Below are positions 1 through 8,734 of a stretch of DNA of 64,000 nucleotides, one piece after another. The translations under genes and the position numbers were made by a program. Source of the stretch: CALCHA01 sp035548175. Lineage in GTDB: Bacteria > Planctomycetota > Phycisphaerae > WQYP01. The notes below the pieces were generated by a model. That model was given only the letters and a program-made list of their open reading frames with translations. It made no database searches and had not been told where the DNA came from. Numbering within the stretch: position 1 is the stretch's first letter; the number at the start of each line of letters is the position of its first letter. Location of the stretch: assembly GCA_035548175.1 (NCBI GenBank), contig DASZTO010000014.1, positions 13,912 through 77,911 of the forward strand, in the 5' to 3' direction.

Positions 1-1833
1 GCAGAGCATGTCGTAGACTGCGGGATCTTCGGGCGGCACCGTATGAAACTGCAGCGGCGGATCGGTGCTGTGCGGGCAAAGCATGCGACGTTCGACGTTG
101 ACCAGGTCAATCGCCTTGCGAATGCAGGTCAGCATGCCCAGGCCCAGCACGTCCACCTTGAGCATTCCCAGTTCGTCGATGTCGTCCTTGTCCCATTCGA
201 TGACGGTGCGGTCGGGCATGGCGGCGTTTTCGATGGGGACCGATTCGCACAGCGGGCCCTGCGTGATGATGAAGCCGCCGACGTGCTGCGAGAGGTGGCG
301 GGGAAACCCGATGAGTTCGGAGGCGAGCTGAAAAGTCTGGCGGAGAATGGGATCGCGGGCGTCGAGGCCCAGCTCGCGAACGCGCTGGAGCGAGATCACG
401 CCCTGGTCCCACCAGTCGCCGGACTTGGCCAGCTTGTCGACGCAATCCAGCGAGAGCCCCATCGCCTTGCCCACGTCGCGGATGGCGCTGCGCCGGCGAT
501 AGCTGATCACCTCGGCGGTGAGCGCCGCTCGATCGCGGCCATACTTCTGATACAGATACTGGATCACTTCCTCGCGGCGTTCATGCTCGAAATCGATGTC
601 GATATCCGGCGGCTCGTCACGCTCCTTGCTGATGAAGCGCTCGACCAGCAGATCGATGCGTTCCGGATCGACGGCGGTGACGCCCAGGCAGTAGCACACC
701 GTGGAATTTGCCGCCGCGCCGCGTCCCTGGCACAAAATGCCCTGGGAGCGGGCATAAGTGACGATGTCCGCGACGGTGAGAAAGTAGGCCGGATAGTTGA
801 GCGATTCGATCAGCTCAAATTCATGCTCGATGCGGCGGCGGACGTTGTCGCTGATGCCGGCGGGATAGCGTTCGCAGGCGCCTTTCCAGGTCAGATCGCG
901 CAGGTGCTCCATCATCGATTTGCCCGGCGGACAGACCTCCGACGGATATTCGTACTTCAATTGATCGAGCGAAAATCCCAGCGCGCGGCGGGCGATGGTC
1001 ATCGTGCGGGCGATCGCTTCGGGATACGCCGCAAAAAGCCGGGCCATCTCCTCGGGCCCCTTGATATGGCGCTCGGCGTTGGCGAAAAGCGAAAAGCCCG
1101 CCTGCTCGATCGTGCAGCCCACGCGGATGCAGGTCAGAACGTCCTGCAGCGGCTTGCGCTCCGGCACGTGATAATGCACGTCATTGGTCGCGACCAGCGG
1201 AATGTCCAGCCGGCGCGCCAATGCGGCCGCTTCGGACAGACGCGCTTCATCGCGGCCGTCATAAAGACAGGTGGCGGCCAGCGACAGACGATCGTCGTCA
1301 AAGACGCCACGCAGCACACGCAGATGCTCTTCGATTTCGTCCACACGCGGCGGCGGCAGGACAATCGCCAGCAACCCCGCCTGATGATCCAGCACATCCT
1401 GAAGCGTCAGCCGGCACTGACCCTTGGGCGCCCGCCGCTTGCCATAGGTCAGCAACCGGCAAAGCCGCCCATACGCGGACCGATCCGTGGGATACACCAG
1501 CAACGACAGCGGCGGGGCGGCATCATCCACACCGGCCGCAAGCGGGCCCATCGCGGCTTTCACCTGCAGATGACATCCAACGATGTAAGGCAGCCCCGCA
1601 TCCTTTGCGGCCATCTTCCCGCGCACAATGCCCGCGAGGCTGTTGATGTCCGTGATCGCCACCGCATGACAGCCCATTTCCGCGGCCCGGGCCACCATTT
1701 CCTCCGGATGGCTGGCTCCGCGCAAAAAGGAAAAATTGGTCGTGACGTGCAGCTCGGCGTATGGAATCGCCGAGGGCTGGACCCTGGAAAGATCCACCTC
1801 GGGACGAATCTTGGGAAAGGGCAGTTCCGGCAT
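1..1833 (-). CDS. dnaE2: Error-prone DNA polymerase DnaE2 (ImuC), 5' part only
   Basis: Mutagenic C-family polymerase that replicates past damage together with ImuA and ImuB. The 611 visible codons form the N-terminal part; the gene runs off the left edge of the window. The protein begins MPELPFPKIRP. A PHP domain opens with YAELHVTTNFSFLRGASHPEE at about residues 24-44, and the polymerase core shows the acidic palm motif PPDIDIDFEH near residue 410, characteristic of DnaE-type polymerases. The ATG at 1833 lies 8 bases beyond the imuB stop (1842-1844), so the two are surely cotranscribed. An upstream GTG at 1841 is in another frame. It is assigned to DnaE2 rather than replicative DnaE1 because of the imuA-imuB context. 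Confidence 0.95.
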   Translation of the reverse strand, partial: MPELPFPKIRPEVDLSRVQPSAIPYAELHVTTNFSFLRGASHPEEMVARAAEMGCHAVAITDINSLAGIVRGKMAAKDAGLPYIVGCHLQVKAAMGPLAAGVDDAAPPLSLLVYPTDRSAYGRLCRLLTYGKRRAPKGQCRLTLQDVLDHQAGLLAIVLPPPRVDEIEEHLRVLRGVFDDDRLSLAATCLYDGRDEARLSEAAALARRLDIPLVATNDVHYHVPERKPLQDVLTCIRVGCTIEQAGFSLFANAERHIKGPEEMARLFAAYPEAIARTMTIARRALGFSLDQLKYEYPSEVCPPGKSMMEHLRDLTWKGACERYPAGISDNVRRRIEHEFELIESLNYPAYFLTVADIVTYARSQGILCQGRGAAANSTVCYCLGVTAVDPERIDLLVERFISKERDEPPDIDIDFEHERREEVIQYLYQKYGRDRAALTAEVISYRRRSAIRDVGKAMGLSLDCVDKLAKSGDWWDQGVISLQRVRELGLDARDPILRQTFQLASELIGFPRHLSQHVGGFIITQGPLCESVPIENAAMPDRTVIEWDKDDIDELGMLKVDVLGLGMLTCIRKAIDLVNVERRMLCPHSTDPPLQFHTVPPEDPAVYDMLC

Positions 1834-1841
1834 GCGCGCAC

Positions 1842-3398
1842 CTACGCCCACAGGCCGTGAATAAACCACCGCCCGCTTTCCAGCTCGCGAAACGCCCAGA
1901 GCCACGCCCCCGCCGTGCTCTCAACCTTGAAGTAATCGCGCGTGCTGGCCCGGCGATCCCCCCACCACGCGGTGACGATGCGTTCCGGCCCAATGCCGCT
2001 GCGCAGCGTATACCCTTCGCCGCGCCAACGCAGGTAAGAGGGCGGACGATCGGGCAGCAGGGCCACGGCATCGGCGGGCTCCGGACGTTCCAGCAGCAGC
2101 GACGGCCGATCCACCAGGCGCAGCGCCTCGGGCGGCAGGTGGCCGGCGTCATCATGGCGCAGGGGCTCAAAGCCGCGGGCGACTTCCGGCGTGTGCGACG
2201 CCGCCGCGCGTGGAGCGAGCACGCGCCGCGGTCCCCAGCGCTCGATGATCGTGTCCAGCATCGCCTCAAACGCCTCTTCATGCGCATCGCCCTCGCCGGT
2301 TTCCCACTGTCCGATCTGTCGGTGGGGAACCGCTTCCGTCCAGAAGGCGGTCAGTCGCACCGCCTCCACGCCATAGCCCAGGTGCATGGTTTCGATGCGG
2401 GAATGCAGCAGTTTCCAGAGATGATTTTCATCGCGCGTCGCCCGGCCGACGATCAACTCCCGCGATACGGGCGGGGCATTGATGCGCACGAGCTCGATGC
2501 GCAGTCCGCGGACGCCGCTCTCTTTTTCCAGCAGCAATCGCCCGAGCTGCCCAAGCAGATCGCGCACGGTCAGAAAAATCGCTTCCAGCTGAATGGCGGC
2601 GCCGTCGAACACGCGCGCGACGGTGAGCGGATCGAGTGGGCGGAGAGGCTCGATGAATTCATCGCTGCGGCCGAACGCCTGATCGAGCCGGAGCAGCAGA
2701 TCGCGGCCATAGCGTGCGAAAAGGCTTTCGCGCGGGAGAACCAGCAGGTGCTCGATGCGCTCAATGCTGACTTCCCGCAGGGCGGCGCACTGATCGTGGG
2801 AAATCCGCAGCGCGGCGACCGGCAGCGGCGCCAGGCCCTTGTGCATCTCCGCCTCGCGCAAAATCGCCGGCGCGTGAGGCCCGTAATGCGCCAGCGCCCA
2901 GGCCGCGCCCACCGTCGGCGCAACCGCCAGACGCGCGGCAAATCCCATGCGGTGCAGACGCGCCGTGATCTCCGCCAGCAGCAGGTGCTCGCTGCCGAAA
3001 AGATGGTCCTCGCCGGTGACATCCAGCAGCAGGCTGTCGGGGGAATCATGATGCGGCACCGCGGGATCGTTGCAGGAACAGGCGGGATCCACGGAAACAA
3101 CGGGCGAAAAACGCAAACACCATTTCGCCAGCAGCTCAAGCGCCTGCCGGCTTTTATCCGCGTCAAAGGCGAAAACCCGCGCTGGACAGATCGCCCGCGC
3201 CTCCGCCAGCGGCATGCCGGCATGAACCCCCGCCGCCCGGGCGATCGCACAGCAGCGGGCCACCCGCTTCTGCCGGGCATGATCCGCCGACAGCAGCCAC
3301 GCGCGGCGATCAGGCCCCGTGGCTGCGCTGCCGCACGCTTTGCGCCGCAGCAGATCCACATCCCACGTCGGCAGAAAAATGGAGAGCGCCCGTCCCAC
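1842..3398 (-). CDS. imuB: ImuB, Y-family polymerase-like mutasome protein
   Basis: 518 aa. Y-family DNA polymerase homologue that in known systems is not itself a polymerase but bridges DnaE2 to the beta clamp. It starts MGRALSIFLPTWDVDLLRR, where a catalytic Y-family enzyme would carry an acidic metal-binding motif, consistent with an inactive palm. It keeps the Y-family layout through LLLDVTGEDHLFGSE (about 123-137) and a little-finger region, and has the long C-terminal extension typical of ImuB. The start overlaps imuA by 89 bases in a different frame, and dnaE2 follows 8 bases after its stop, so the three genes form one transcript. Confidence 0.93.
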   Translation of the reverse strand: MGRALSIFLPTWDVDLLRRKACGSAATGPDRRAWLLSADHARQKRVARCCAIARAAGVHAGMPLAEARAICPARVFAFDADKSRQALELLAKWCLRFSPVVSVDPACSCNDPAVPHHDSPDSLLLDVTGEDHLFGSEHLLLAEITARLHRMGFAARLAVAPTVGAAWALAHYGPHAPAILREAEMHKGLAPLPVAALRISHDQCAALREVSIERIEHLLVLPRESLFARYGRDLLLRLDQAFGRSDEFIEPLRPLDPLTVARVFDGAAIQLEAIFLTVRDLLGQLGRLLLEKESGVRGLRIELVRINAPPVSRELIVGRATRDENHLWKLLHSRIETMHLGYGVEAVRLTAFWTEAVPHRQIGQWETGEGDAHEEAFEAMLDTIIERWGPRRVLAPRAAASHTPEVARGFEPLRHDDAGHLPPEALRLVDRPSLLLERPEPADAVALLPDRPPSYLRWRGEGYTLRSGIGPERIVTAWWGDRRASTRDYFKVESTAGAWLWAFRELESGRWFIHGLWA

Positions 3399-4134
3399 AA
3401 AACACCTGATAAGACCACTCGGCTATCCAGCGTCGGGGAGCGTCCTGCTCCACCTGCTGCCCGCGGCAGCGATGAAGTTCCACCTGCCAGCGACGCTCGC
3501 CGGCAACCGATGCACGAGGCATCACCCGCCAGCGCGTCGCCGCACAGGATGGTTCCTCCGCCTCCCACCACGGCCGCGCCAGCAGCCCCACCGCATTCCC
3601 CGCTTCGGCCGCAAGCTGCAATCGCCGGCTCACCGTCACCGCCATGCGCGAGGCATCGGCAACCACGCACGACACCGCCGGACAACGCAACGCCTCCCCT
3701 ATCGCCCAGAACCGTTCCTCATCCGTCTGCGGATCCAGAAACACAAAACGCTTCCGCCAACCCGGCCGCCAGGCAATCCCGCCTTCCGCCGCTTCTCCCC
3801 CCGTAGAAGTGGCGCCACACGATGCGGCGCACAGATGCTGAAACATCGGCCAGCAACGCCGACCGATCCACAACACCCGCCCCCCCTCACCCAGCGACAG
3901 CGCCATCCCCGCCAAAAGCGTCAGCGGCGCATGCCATGCCTTGCGAAGCGCACTGCCAACATCCTCCATCAGATGCCACTCATGGCAGTATCCCTCCGCC
4001 GGCAGGGCGAAATCCCCAGGCGTGGGAGCGGCGCGCCGTTTTTCCCGCGGAGGAGCGACCCTTTCCGCCGTGGTGAGCCGCAGATGCTCATCCGACAGTA
4101 GCCCTTCCAGAGATTGACCCGTTGCCGCTTCCAT
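3310..4134 (-). CDS. imuA: ImuA, RecA-like mutasome protein
   Basis: 274 aa. First gene of the imuA-imuB-dnaE2 cassette and a distant RecA/SulA relative that supports DnaE2-dependent mutagenesis. It starts MEAATGQSLEGLLSD. The RecA-fold core can be followed in the segment with VLWIGRRCWPMF (about 86-97) and in RFVFLDPQTDEERFWAIGEA (about 128-147), typical of ImuA. The Walker A loop is not canonical, as usual for this family. The 3' end overlaps imuB by 89 bases. The promoter upstream would place transcription start almost on the ATG, and no Shine-Dalgarno is visible. Confidence 0.88.
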   Translation of the reverse strand: MEAATGQSLEGLLSDEHLRLTTAERVAPPREKRRAAPTPGDFALPAEGYCHEWHLMEDVGSALRKAWHAPLTLLAGMALSLGEGGRVLWIGRRCWPMFQHLCAASCGATSTGGEAAEGGIAWRPGWRKRFVFLDPQTDEERFWAIGEALRCPAVSCVVADASRMAVTVSRRLQLAAEAGNAVGLLARPWWEAEEPSCAATRWRVMPRASVAGERRWQVELHRCRGQQVEQDAPRRWIAEWSYQVFCGTGALHFSADVGCGSAAAQSVRQRSHGA

Positions 4135-4141
4135 GTTTGTT

Positions 4142-4169
4142 AGGATAGTGTACGGTATGCGGGAGTCAA
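4142..4169 (-). promoter_or_regulatory. Promoter of imuA-imuB-dnaE2, leaderless type
   Basis: Minus-strand -35 TTGACT (4164-4169), 16-base spacer, -10 TATCCT (4142-4147). Only 7 bases separate the -10 from the imuA ATG at 4134, so transcription should start at or next to the A of the ATG. An imperfect dyad around GTAC (TACCGT/ACACTA) lies in the spacer and could bind a damage regulator. I cannot match it to a known LexA box. Confidence 0.6.
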
Positions 4170-4271
4170 GCGGTTTTTGCCGCGCATTCTTTTTTCACGC
4201 GTCTCCCGGAGGCGGCGTGGATTCTTCAATCGCAGTCAACTCGGAACGTCGGGGCCATGGACGATGCGGCG

Positions 4272-4304
4272 AAAAAAAAAGACCTCCGCCCTTTCGGAGG
4301 TCTT
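4272..4304 (-). terminator. Rho-independent terminator after the DUF1326 gene
   Basis: Read on the minus strand, a perfect 10-base stem AAGACCTCCG / CGGAGGTCTT with a 6-base loop is followed by a run of T. It lies just 3' of the DUF1326 stop (4329) and upstream of imuA, insulating the two transcription units. Confidence 0.9.
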
Positions 4305-4328
4305 CATCGCCCTGCAAACCACGCCCCC

Positions 4329-4985
4329 TTAGAACGAATAGGTGCCATAGAACGCACTGTTCTCGTCCGACCGCTCCCACGGATCGCCCACATTCCCGGC
4401 GCTGTACCCGGCGTCCTGCGTATAGCCCACCTTCCGCCCTTCCAGCGGAATCAGCGGCGAATACCAAACCAGGTTCGGCTGCTTGCAGCATTCGCCATTG
4501 GGCATCGGCTGCACCGACATCTCCCCGAAATTTGCCGCCACCACGCTGTAATTCGCGTCGTCATGGCTGAAAGTAACCGGCCCGCGACGCACGGCAATCA
4601 CATCCCCGAGCTGCCCGTGCAGCTTCGACCGCACCATGTCCGCAAACGCGGTCGCCTGCGCATCCGATGCATGGCTATCGATCACCAGCTCCGATTTCCG
4701 CGGAGCATCTTTCCCCAGGTTGTCCGAGGAATCCACCGCCGCCATCGCATTCACGCCGGAAAGATCGACGCCGTTCCACACCCCGCCCGTCACATGCCAC
4801 GCCAGGACTGCATCCTGTCCGATGGTGACCAACTCGCCGTTGTAATGGCACGCCCCCGCGAAGACGCTGGCGGTACGCGCTTCCACGTACTGGGCCGTTA
4901 GATGACTCGGCGTCGCCGGGAGCGTAGGCGCCGGCGCAATCGCCACGGCCAACAGGGTCAGCGGAAGGAGCGCTTTAAGCAGCAT
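4329..4985 (-). CDS. Exported DUF1326 domain protein
   Basis: 218 aa. It matches the DUF1326 pattern in the stretch YVEARTASVFAGACHYNGEL, followed by a long beta-rich domain with GQDAVLAWHVTGG and a late NGECCKQP Cys pair. DUF1326 has no established function. The start at 4985 (MLLKALLPLTLLAVAIA) gives a clear signal peptide and has GAGGTG 7 bases upstream; a longer reading from 5033 has no such support. It is a single-gene unit with its own terminator. Confidence 0.85.
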   Translation of the reverse strand: MLLKALLPLTLLAVAIAPAPTLPATPSHLTAQYVEARTASVFAGACHYNGELVTIGQDAVLAWHVTGGVWNGVDLSGVNAMAAVDSSDNLGKDAPRKSELVIDSHASDAQATAFADMVRSKLHGQLGDVIAVRRGPVTFSHDDANYSVVAANFGEMSVQPMPNGECCKQPNLVWYSPLIPLEGRKVGYTQDAGYSAGNVGDPWERSDENSAFYGTYSF

Positions 4986-5081
4986 GGGACACCTCGGGAC
5001 AATCACGAATACCACACACCAACGATGAAACACCGTCCGTCTTTCAGGATTATAGAGGACGGCGGGGGGGTGAATTCAACC

Positions 5082-5336
5082 TCAGAACGGTTTGGCCAGG
5101 GCCGAACGATAGCAGCCGCGGCTGGGCGTGCAAACTTCTGGATAGGCATGCCGGCCGTCAGGACCGATGGGAAGCTGCGTGTGGTAGCACCAGCAGTGGC
5201 CCGAGTGGTCGTAAATATCTTCCGGAGTGGCGGGGATTTGGTCGGCAGTGAAGATTTTCTTGGAGCGCAGGTCGCCACAAAAGGGGGTGAGCGAGACGTG
5301 GCGAGCGGGGGCGGTGGGGGGGGTGGAGGTATTCAT
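5082..5336 (-). CDS. Small Cys-rich protein at the end of the aldehyde oxidoreductase operon
   Basis: 84 aa, MNTSTPPTAPARH start, with GGGAG upstream of the ATG at 5336. It has six cysteines, including CWCYHT and the tail motif CTPSRGCYRS, plus FCGDLRSKK. There is no signal peptide or membrane segment. The spacing suggests a metal-binding or cofactor-linked domain. It lies 41 bases after the FAD-subunit stop on the same strand, so it is probably cotranscribed with the molybdoenzyme. I do not recognise a named family; function unknown. Confidence 0.75.
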   Translation of the reverse strand: MNTSTPPTAPARHVSLTPFCGDLRSKKIFTADQIPATPEDIYDHSGHCWCYHTQLPIGPDGRHAYPEVCTPSRGCYRSALAKPF

Positions 5337-5351
5337 GGGAGACTCCCGGAG

Positions 5352-5379
5352 GGCAATGGCCAATGACAAATCCACAATC
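5352..5379. repeat. Degenerate 7-base tandem array (CAAT-type)
   Basis: Four imperfect 7-base units of the form ggCAATg, gcCAATg, acAAATc, caCAATc. The array overlaps the stop codon of the FAD subunit gene (5378-5380) and fills the gap to the next gene. Confidence 0.55.
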
Positions 5380-6379
5380 AGGCGGTCAGGCTGGAAATAG
5401 CGCGGCGGATCAAGGTTTGCGTCAACGGCACCTTGTAGGCGTTGTGTTCCAGAGGATCGGCATCCTGTAGCGCGATCTGCGCGACGTTGAGCAGCGTCGC
5501 CGCGTCCGGCTTCTTGCCGATCAGGGCCTTTTCCGCGTCGGGCACCCGCCACGGAATCGGGGCCACGCCCGCCAGCACCAGCCGCGCATCCTTGACCGTT
5601 CCATCCGCCGCCATCTCCAGCGCCGCCGCCACCGCCGACATCGCGAAATCCAGCGACTCCCGCTCCTTGAACTTCAGGTAGGTCGATTTCGCCGCCAGTG
5701 CCGTCGCCGGCACCTGAATCTCCGTCACGATCTCCCCCGGTTTGAGAATGTTTTCCCGGCGAACGGAGACCTTCGGCAACGCAAAGAAATCCTGCACGGG
5801 AATCGTGCGTGATCCCTCCGCACCGGTGATCGTGAGCGTGGCGTTCAGCGCAATCAACATCGGCGCCAGGTCCGAAGGGTGCACGATGTACGACGGCCCG
5901 CCCGCAATGATCGCGTTGTATTTGTTCTGCCCGATCGACGCATAACACTCCGTCCCGCCTTTTTTGAGGCACTTCACCGTCTCCAGCCGGAAGTACCAGC
6001 AGCGCGGCCGCTGGCAGAGATTGCCGCCGATGGTCCCCATGTTGCGGATTTGCGGCGTGGCGATCGAATGCGCCGCCTGCGCCAGCCCCGGAAAATTCTT
6101 GCGGATCGTCTCGTTTTCTTCGATGGCCGTGATCGTCGCCAGCGCCCCGATCTTCAGCCCCCCCTTGCCGTCATCGGCAATCTTATCGAGCCCCTGAATC
6201 GTCTTGAGATTCACCACCCGCGGCGCCGGCGTGATGTACGCCTTGATCGTCGTCAGCAAATCCTGACCGCCGGCGAGGGCGCGCGGAAGCTGGTCGGGAT
6301 CGGTCTTGGGATCGCTCGGCGTCAGGAGCTTGACGGCGGCCTCGACGGTGGGGGCGTTGGCGAATTCGAAGGCGTTCAT
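5378..6379 (-). CDS. FAD/4Fe-4S subunit of a xanthine dehydrogenase-family oxidoreductase (PaoB/YagS-like)
   Basis: 333 aa. Middle electron-transfer subunit of a three-subunit molybdenum hydroxylase. FAD-binding motifs are ALAGGQDLL (about 34-42) and MGTIGGNLCQ (114-123). The insert C122, C127, C137, C145 around QRPRCWYF matches the extra 4Fe-4S cluster of periplasmic aldehyde oxidoreductase PaoB, which ordinary CoxM/XDH medium subunits lack. It starts MNAFEFANAP 57 bases after the Mo subunit stop. Together with the Tat-targeted 2Fe-2S subunit this indicates an exported aldehyde oxidoreductase; the substrate cannot be read from sequence. Confidence 0.9.
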   Translation of the reverse strand: MNAFEFANAPTVEAAVKLLTPSDPKTDPDQLPRALAGGQDLLTTIKAYITPAPRVVNLKTIQGLDKIADDGKGGLKIGALATITAIEENETIRKNFPGLAQAAHSIATPQIRNMGTIGGNLCQRPRCWYFRLETVKCLKKGGTECYASIGQNKYNAIIAGGPSYIVHPSDLAPMLIALNATLTITGAEGSRTIPVQDFFALPKVSVRRENILKPGEIVTEIQVPATALAAKSTYLKFKERESLDFAMSAVAAALEMAADGTVKDARLVLAGVAPIPWRVPDAEKALIGKKPDAATLLNVAQIALQDADPLEHNAYKVPLTQTLIRRAISSLTA

Positions 6380-6402
6380 GAGCGGTTCCGACGTAAATAA
6401 GC

Positions 6403-6429
6403 CACAAAAAACAGGAAAAACACGAAGCG
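6403..6429. repeat. 9-base tandem array (CACGAAAAA family)
   Basis: Three 9-base units, cacaaaaaa, caggaaaaa and cacgaagcg. They lie in the spacer between the Mo subunit stop (6437-6439) and the FAD subunit start. The same unit family recurs at 41530-41556. Confidence 0.5.
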
Positions 6430-6436
6430 CTGCCGG

Positions 6437-8671
6437 CTATACGTTCTTCTGCTGCGCGAGCGCGTTGAGAATCTTGTCCGGCGTGATCGGCAGCTCCCGA
6501 ATCCGCACGCCGATGGCATTGGCCACCGCATTGGCGATCGCACCCGAGCCGGGAATATTCGCCGGCTCGGCCAGGCCGATGACCACGTTGCGCTCGTCGC
6601 CATCGTCAATGATCGGAATCAGCTCCGGAATCTCGAGACATCCCGGCAGCTTGTAATCGTTGAACGCCGGGTTCACCATCACGCCAAGGTTCGCATCCAT
6701 GACGCGGCCCTCATACAGCGCCATGCCCAGCGACTGGATCATCCCGCCGTTGATCTGCGATTCCGCCCCCATGCGGTTGAGAATCAGCCCGCCATCCTGC
6801 ACGTGCGCCATTTTGACGACGCGCACGTGGCCGGTCTCCATGTCCACTTCCACCTCGGCAAACGAAGCGCCGTGGGCGCCGTTGCCCGACAGCCCCGGCT
6901 TCCATTCGCCGCGCACGGAAAGACCGCCGCTGGGAAGGAACGCGCACGCCTGTTTCCACGAAAGCGCCTTCCCATTGCCCGCGATCTGCCGATCGGCGAA
7001 AAGAACCGCCGAGGGATCCGCCCCCAGGTGCGGCGCGACCCGCTTGGCCATTTCCGTTCTGGCGTTGTATGCGGCGTCTTTCACCGCCGGCGAGAGCGAC
7101 GCCGCCGTTGTCGACCCCCCCGACGCCACGCCGTTGGTAAAGCGCGAATCGCCGATTTCCTCGAGCACGTCGTTGTAATCGAGCCCCAGTTCCTCGGCGA
7201 CGATGGCGCGCACATACGTCCGCGTCCCCGTGCCCAGGTCCTGCGACGCATTCTGCACCGTCACCGAGCCATCCTGCCCGATGTTGACGGTGGCGACGCA
7301 ACCGCCGCGCCCGCCGCCGCCCCACGCTCCGATCCCGCAGCCCATCCCGCGCACCAGCGAAGAGCCATTCGCCGACTTGCCCGGTGTTTTGTTCCGGTTC
7401 TGCCAGCCGATCGCCTTGGCGCCCGCATCGAGCTGCCGAATCCACGCGGGGTCTGGAACATTCTTCTTCCGGAATTCCACCGGATCCATCTGCAGCTTGT
7501 CGGCCAGTTCATCCATCAGCGATTCCATCGCAAAACACGCCTGCGGATGCCCGGGAGCGCGCATCGCCACCGAGGAGTCTTCGTTCGTGTTGACGGTGTT
7601 CTGCTCGCGATAAGTGTGCTGGGCGCGATACTGGTACGGCTGTGCCGCAATGTTCGACCGCCCGATGCCCGGCAGCGCCTGCTGGATGCAATGCACCGCC
7701 ACCAGCGTGCCATCCTTCGTCGCCCCCGCCTGAAACGTCTGAATCGCGCCCGGGCCGTTGCCCGCCGCCAGGAATTCCTCCCGCCGCGTCAGCACCAGCT
7801 TCACCGGCTGCTTGAGCTGCTTCGACAACCGGCACGCCCACTGCCCGACGATGCCGATGCCGAACTTCGAGCCAAACCCGCCCCCCATGTTGTACACGAT
7901 GCCGGCAATTTTTGATGCCGGCAGACCCAGTTCCCGGGCCGCATCGGTGGTGATCGAGTTGCAGCCCTGCGTCGAACAATACACCGTGGCCGAATCGCCG
8001 CCGGAATAATCGCAAACCACCGAATGCGTTTCCAGGCAGCAGTGATGCATGATGACCGAGGTATAGGTGGCATCGACCGTGACGTCGCACGATTTGAGCG
8101 CATCGAGCACCTGCTCCGGGTTGCCTCCGCGATTGCCGCCCGCGCGACCGCCAAAGCGTCCTCCTCCTCCGCCGTTGACCGCCGCCGGGGCCCCCGCCTT
8201 CATGGCGTCCTGCGCCGTCACCACGAACGGCAACTGCTCCCACTCGATCGCCACCGCATGCGCCGCCTCTTCCGCGGCTTCGAGCGTCTTGGCCGCGACC
8301 GCCGCTACCGGCTGGCCTTCGAAACGCACCTCCTCCACGTTCGGCAACGGCACCACCGCCAGAACGCCCGCCACCTTCTCCGCCGCTGACGTATCCACCG
8401 ACTTGATCCGTGCATGCGCATGCGGCGAGGTGACGAAACATGCATACGCCATGTTCGGCACCTTGATGTCATGTGTGTATTTCGCCGTGCCCGTCGCCTT
8501 GTGCGGGCCGTCCGCGCGCGGCAGATAGGTGTTCAATAGCCGATGCTTGTCCTTCGGTCCCCAGGCGGGAGCGTCCGTATCATCAACGACGATCTCTTCC
8601 TCGCCCGACGGAACGCCGTTGACGATCTTCGGAACGAGAATGGTTTTCTTGCCGGGTTGCGTGGTGGGCAT
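6437..8671 (-). CDS. Molybdopterin-binding subunit of a PaoC-like aldehyde oxidoreductase
   Basis: 744 aa. Catalytic subunit of the molybdenum hydroxylase, oxidising an aldehyde or similar substrate at a Mo-cytosine-dinucleotide centre. Visible motifs are NMGGGFGSKFG (Mo cofactor loop), AMRAPGHPQA, DLGTGTRTYV, and the C-terminal GLAEPANIPGSGA carrying the expected active-site Glu. The start is ATG 8671 (MPTTQPGKKTILVPK) with GGAG upstream; an in-frame GTG at 8698 is possible. A Gly/Arg-rich insert (about 170-190) interrupts the N-terminal domain. There is no signal peptide of its own; it would be exported as a complex with the Tat-tagged 2Fe-2S partner. Confidence 0.93.
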   Translation of the reverse strand: MPTTQPGKKTILVPKIVNGVPSGEEEIVVDDTDAPAWGPKDKHRLLNTYLPRADGPHKATGTAKYTHDIKVPNMAYACFVTSPHAHARIKSVDTSAAEKVAGVLAVVPLPNVEEVRFEGQPVAAVAAKTLEAAEEAAHAVAIEWEQLPFVVTAQDAMKAGAPAAVNGGGGGRFGGRAGGNRGGNPEQVLDALKSCDVTVDATYTSVIMHHCCLETHSVVCDYSGGDSATVYCSTQGCNSITTDAARELGLPASKIAGIVYNMGGGFGSKFGIGIVGQWACRLSKQLKQPVKLVLTRREEFLAAGNGPGAIQTFQAGATKDGTLVAVHCIQQALPGIGRSNIAAQPYQYRAQHTYREQNTVNTNEDSSVAMRAPGHPQACFAMESLMDELADKLQMDPVEFRKKNVPDPAWIRQLDAGAKAIGWQNRNKTPGKSANGSSLVRGMGCGIGAWGGGGRGGCVATVNIGQDGSVTVQNASQDLGTGTRTYVRAIVAEELGLDYNDVLEEIGDSRFTNGVASGGSTTAASLSPAVKDAAYNARTEMAKRVAPHLGADPSAVLFADRQIAGNGKALSWKQACAFLPSGGLSVRGEWKPGLSGNGAHGASFAEVEVDMETGHVRVVKMAHVQDGGLILNRMGAESQINGGMIQSLGMALYEGRVMDANLGVMVNPAFNDYKLPGCLEIPELIPIIDDGDERNVVIGLAEPANIPGSGAIANAVANAIGVRIRELPITPDKILNALAQQKNV

Positions 8672-8734
8672 GGGGGGCTCCGAGCACTGGGGACTCACTG
8701 GCGGGAAGCGGCTTCGGCGGAGATAGCGGGGCGA

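Noticed and set aside
43..1860. 605 aa open frame antisense to dnaE2
   Set aside because: It is a GC-rich shadow: composition is His/Arg/Gln-rich with no motif, and the opposite strand encodes a clear DnaE2.
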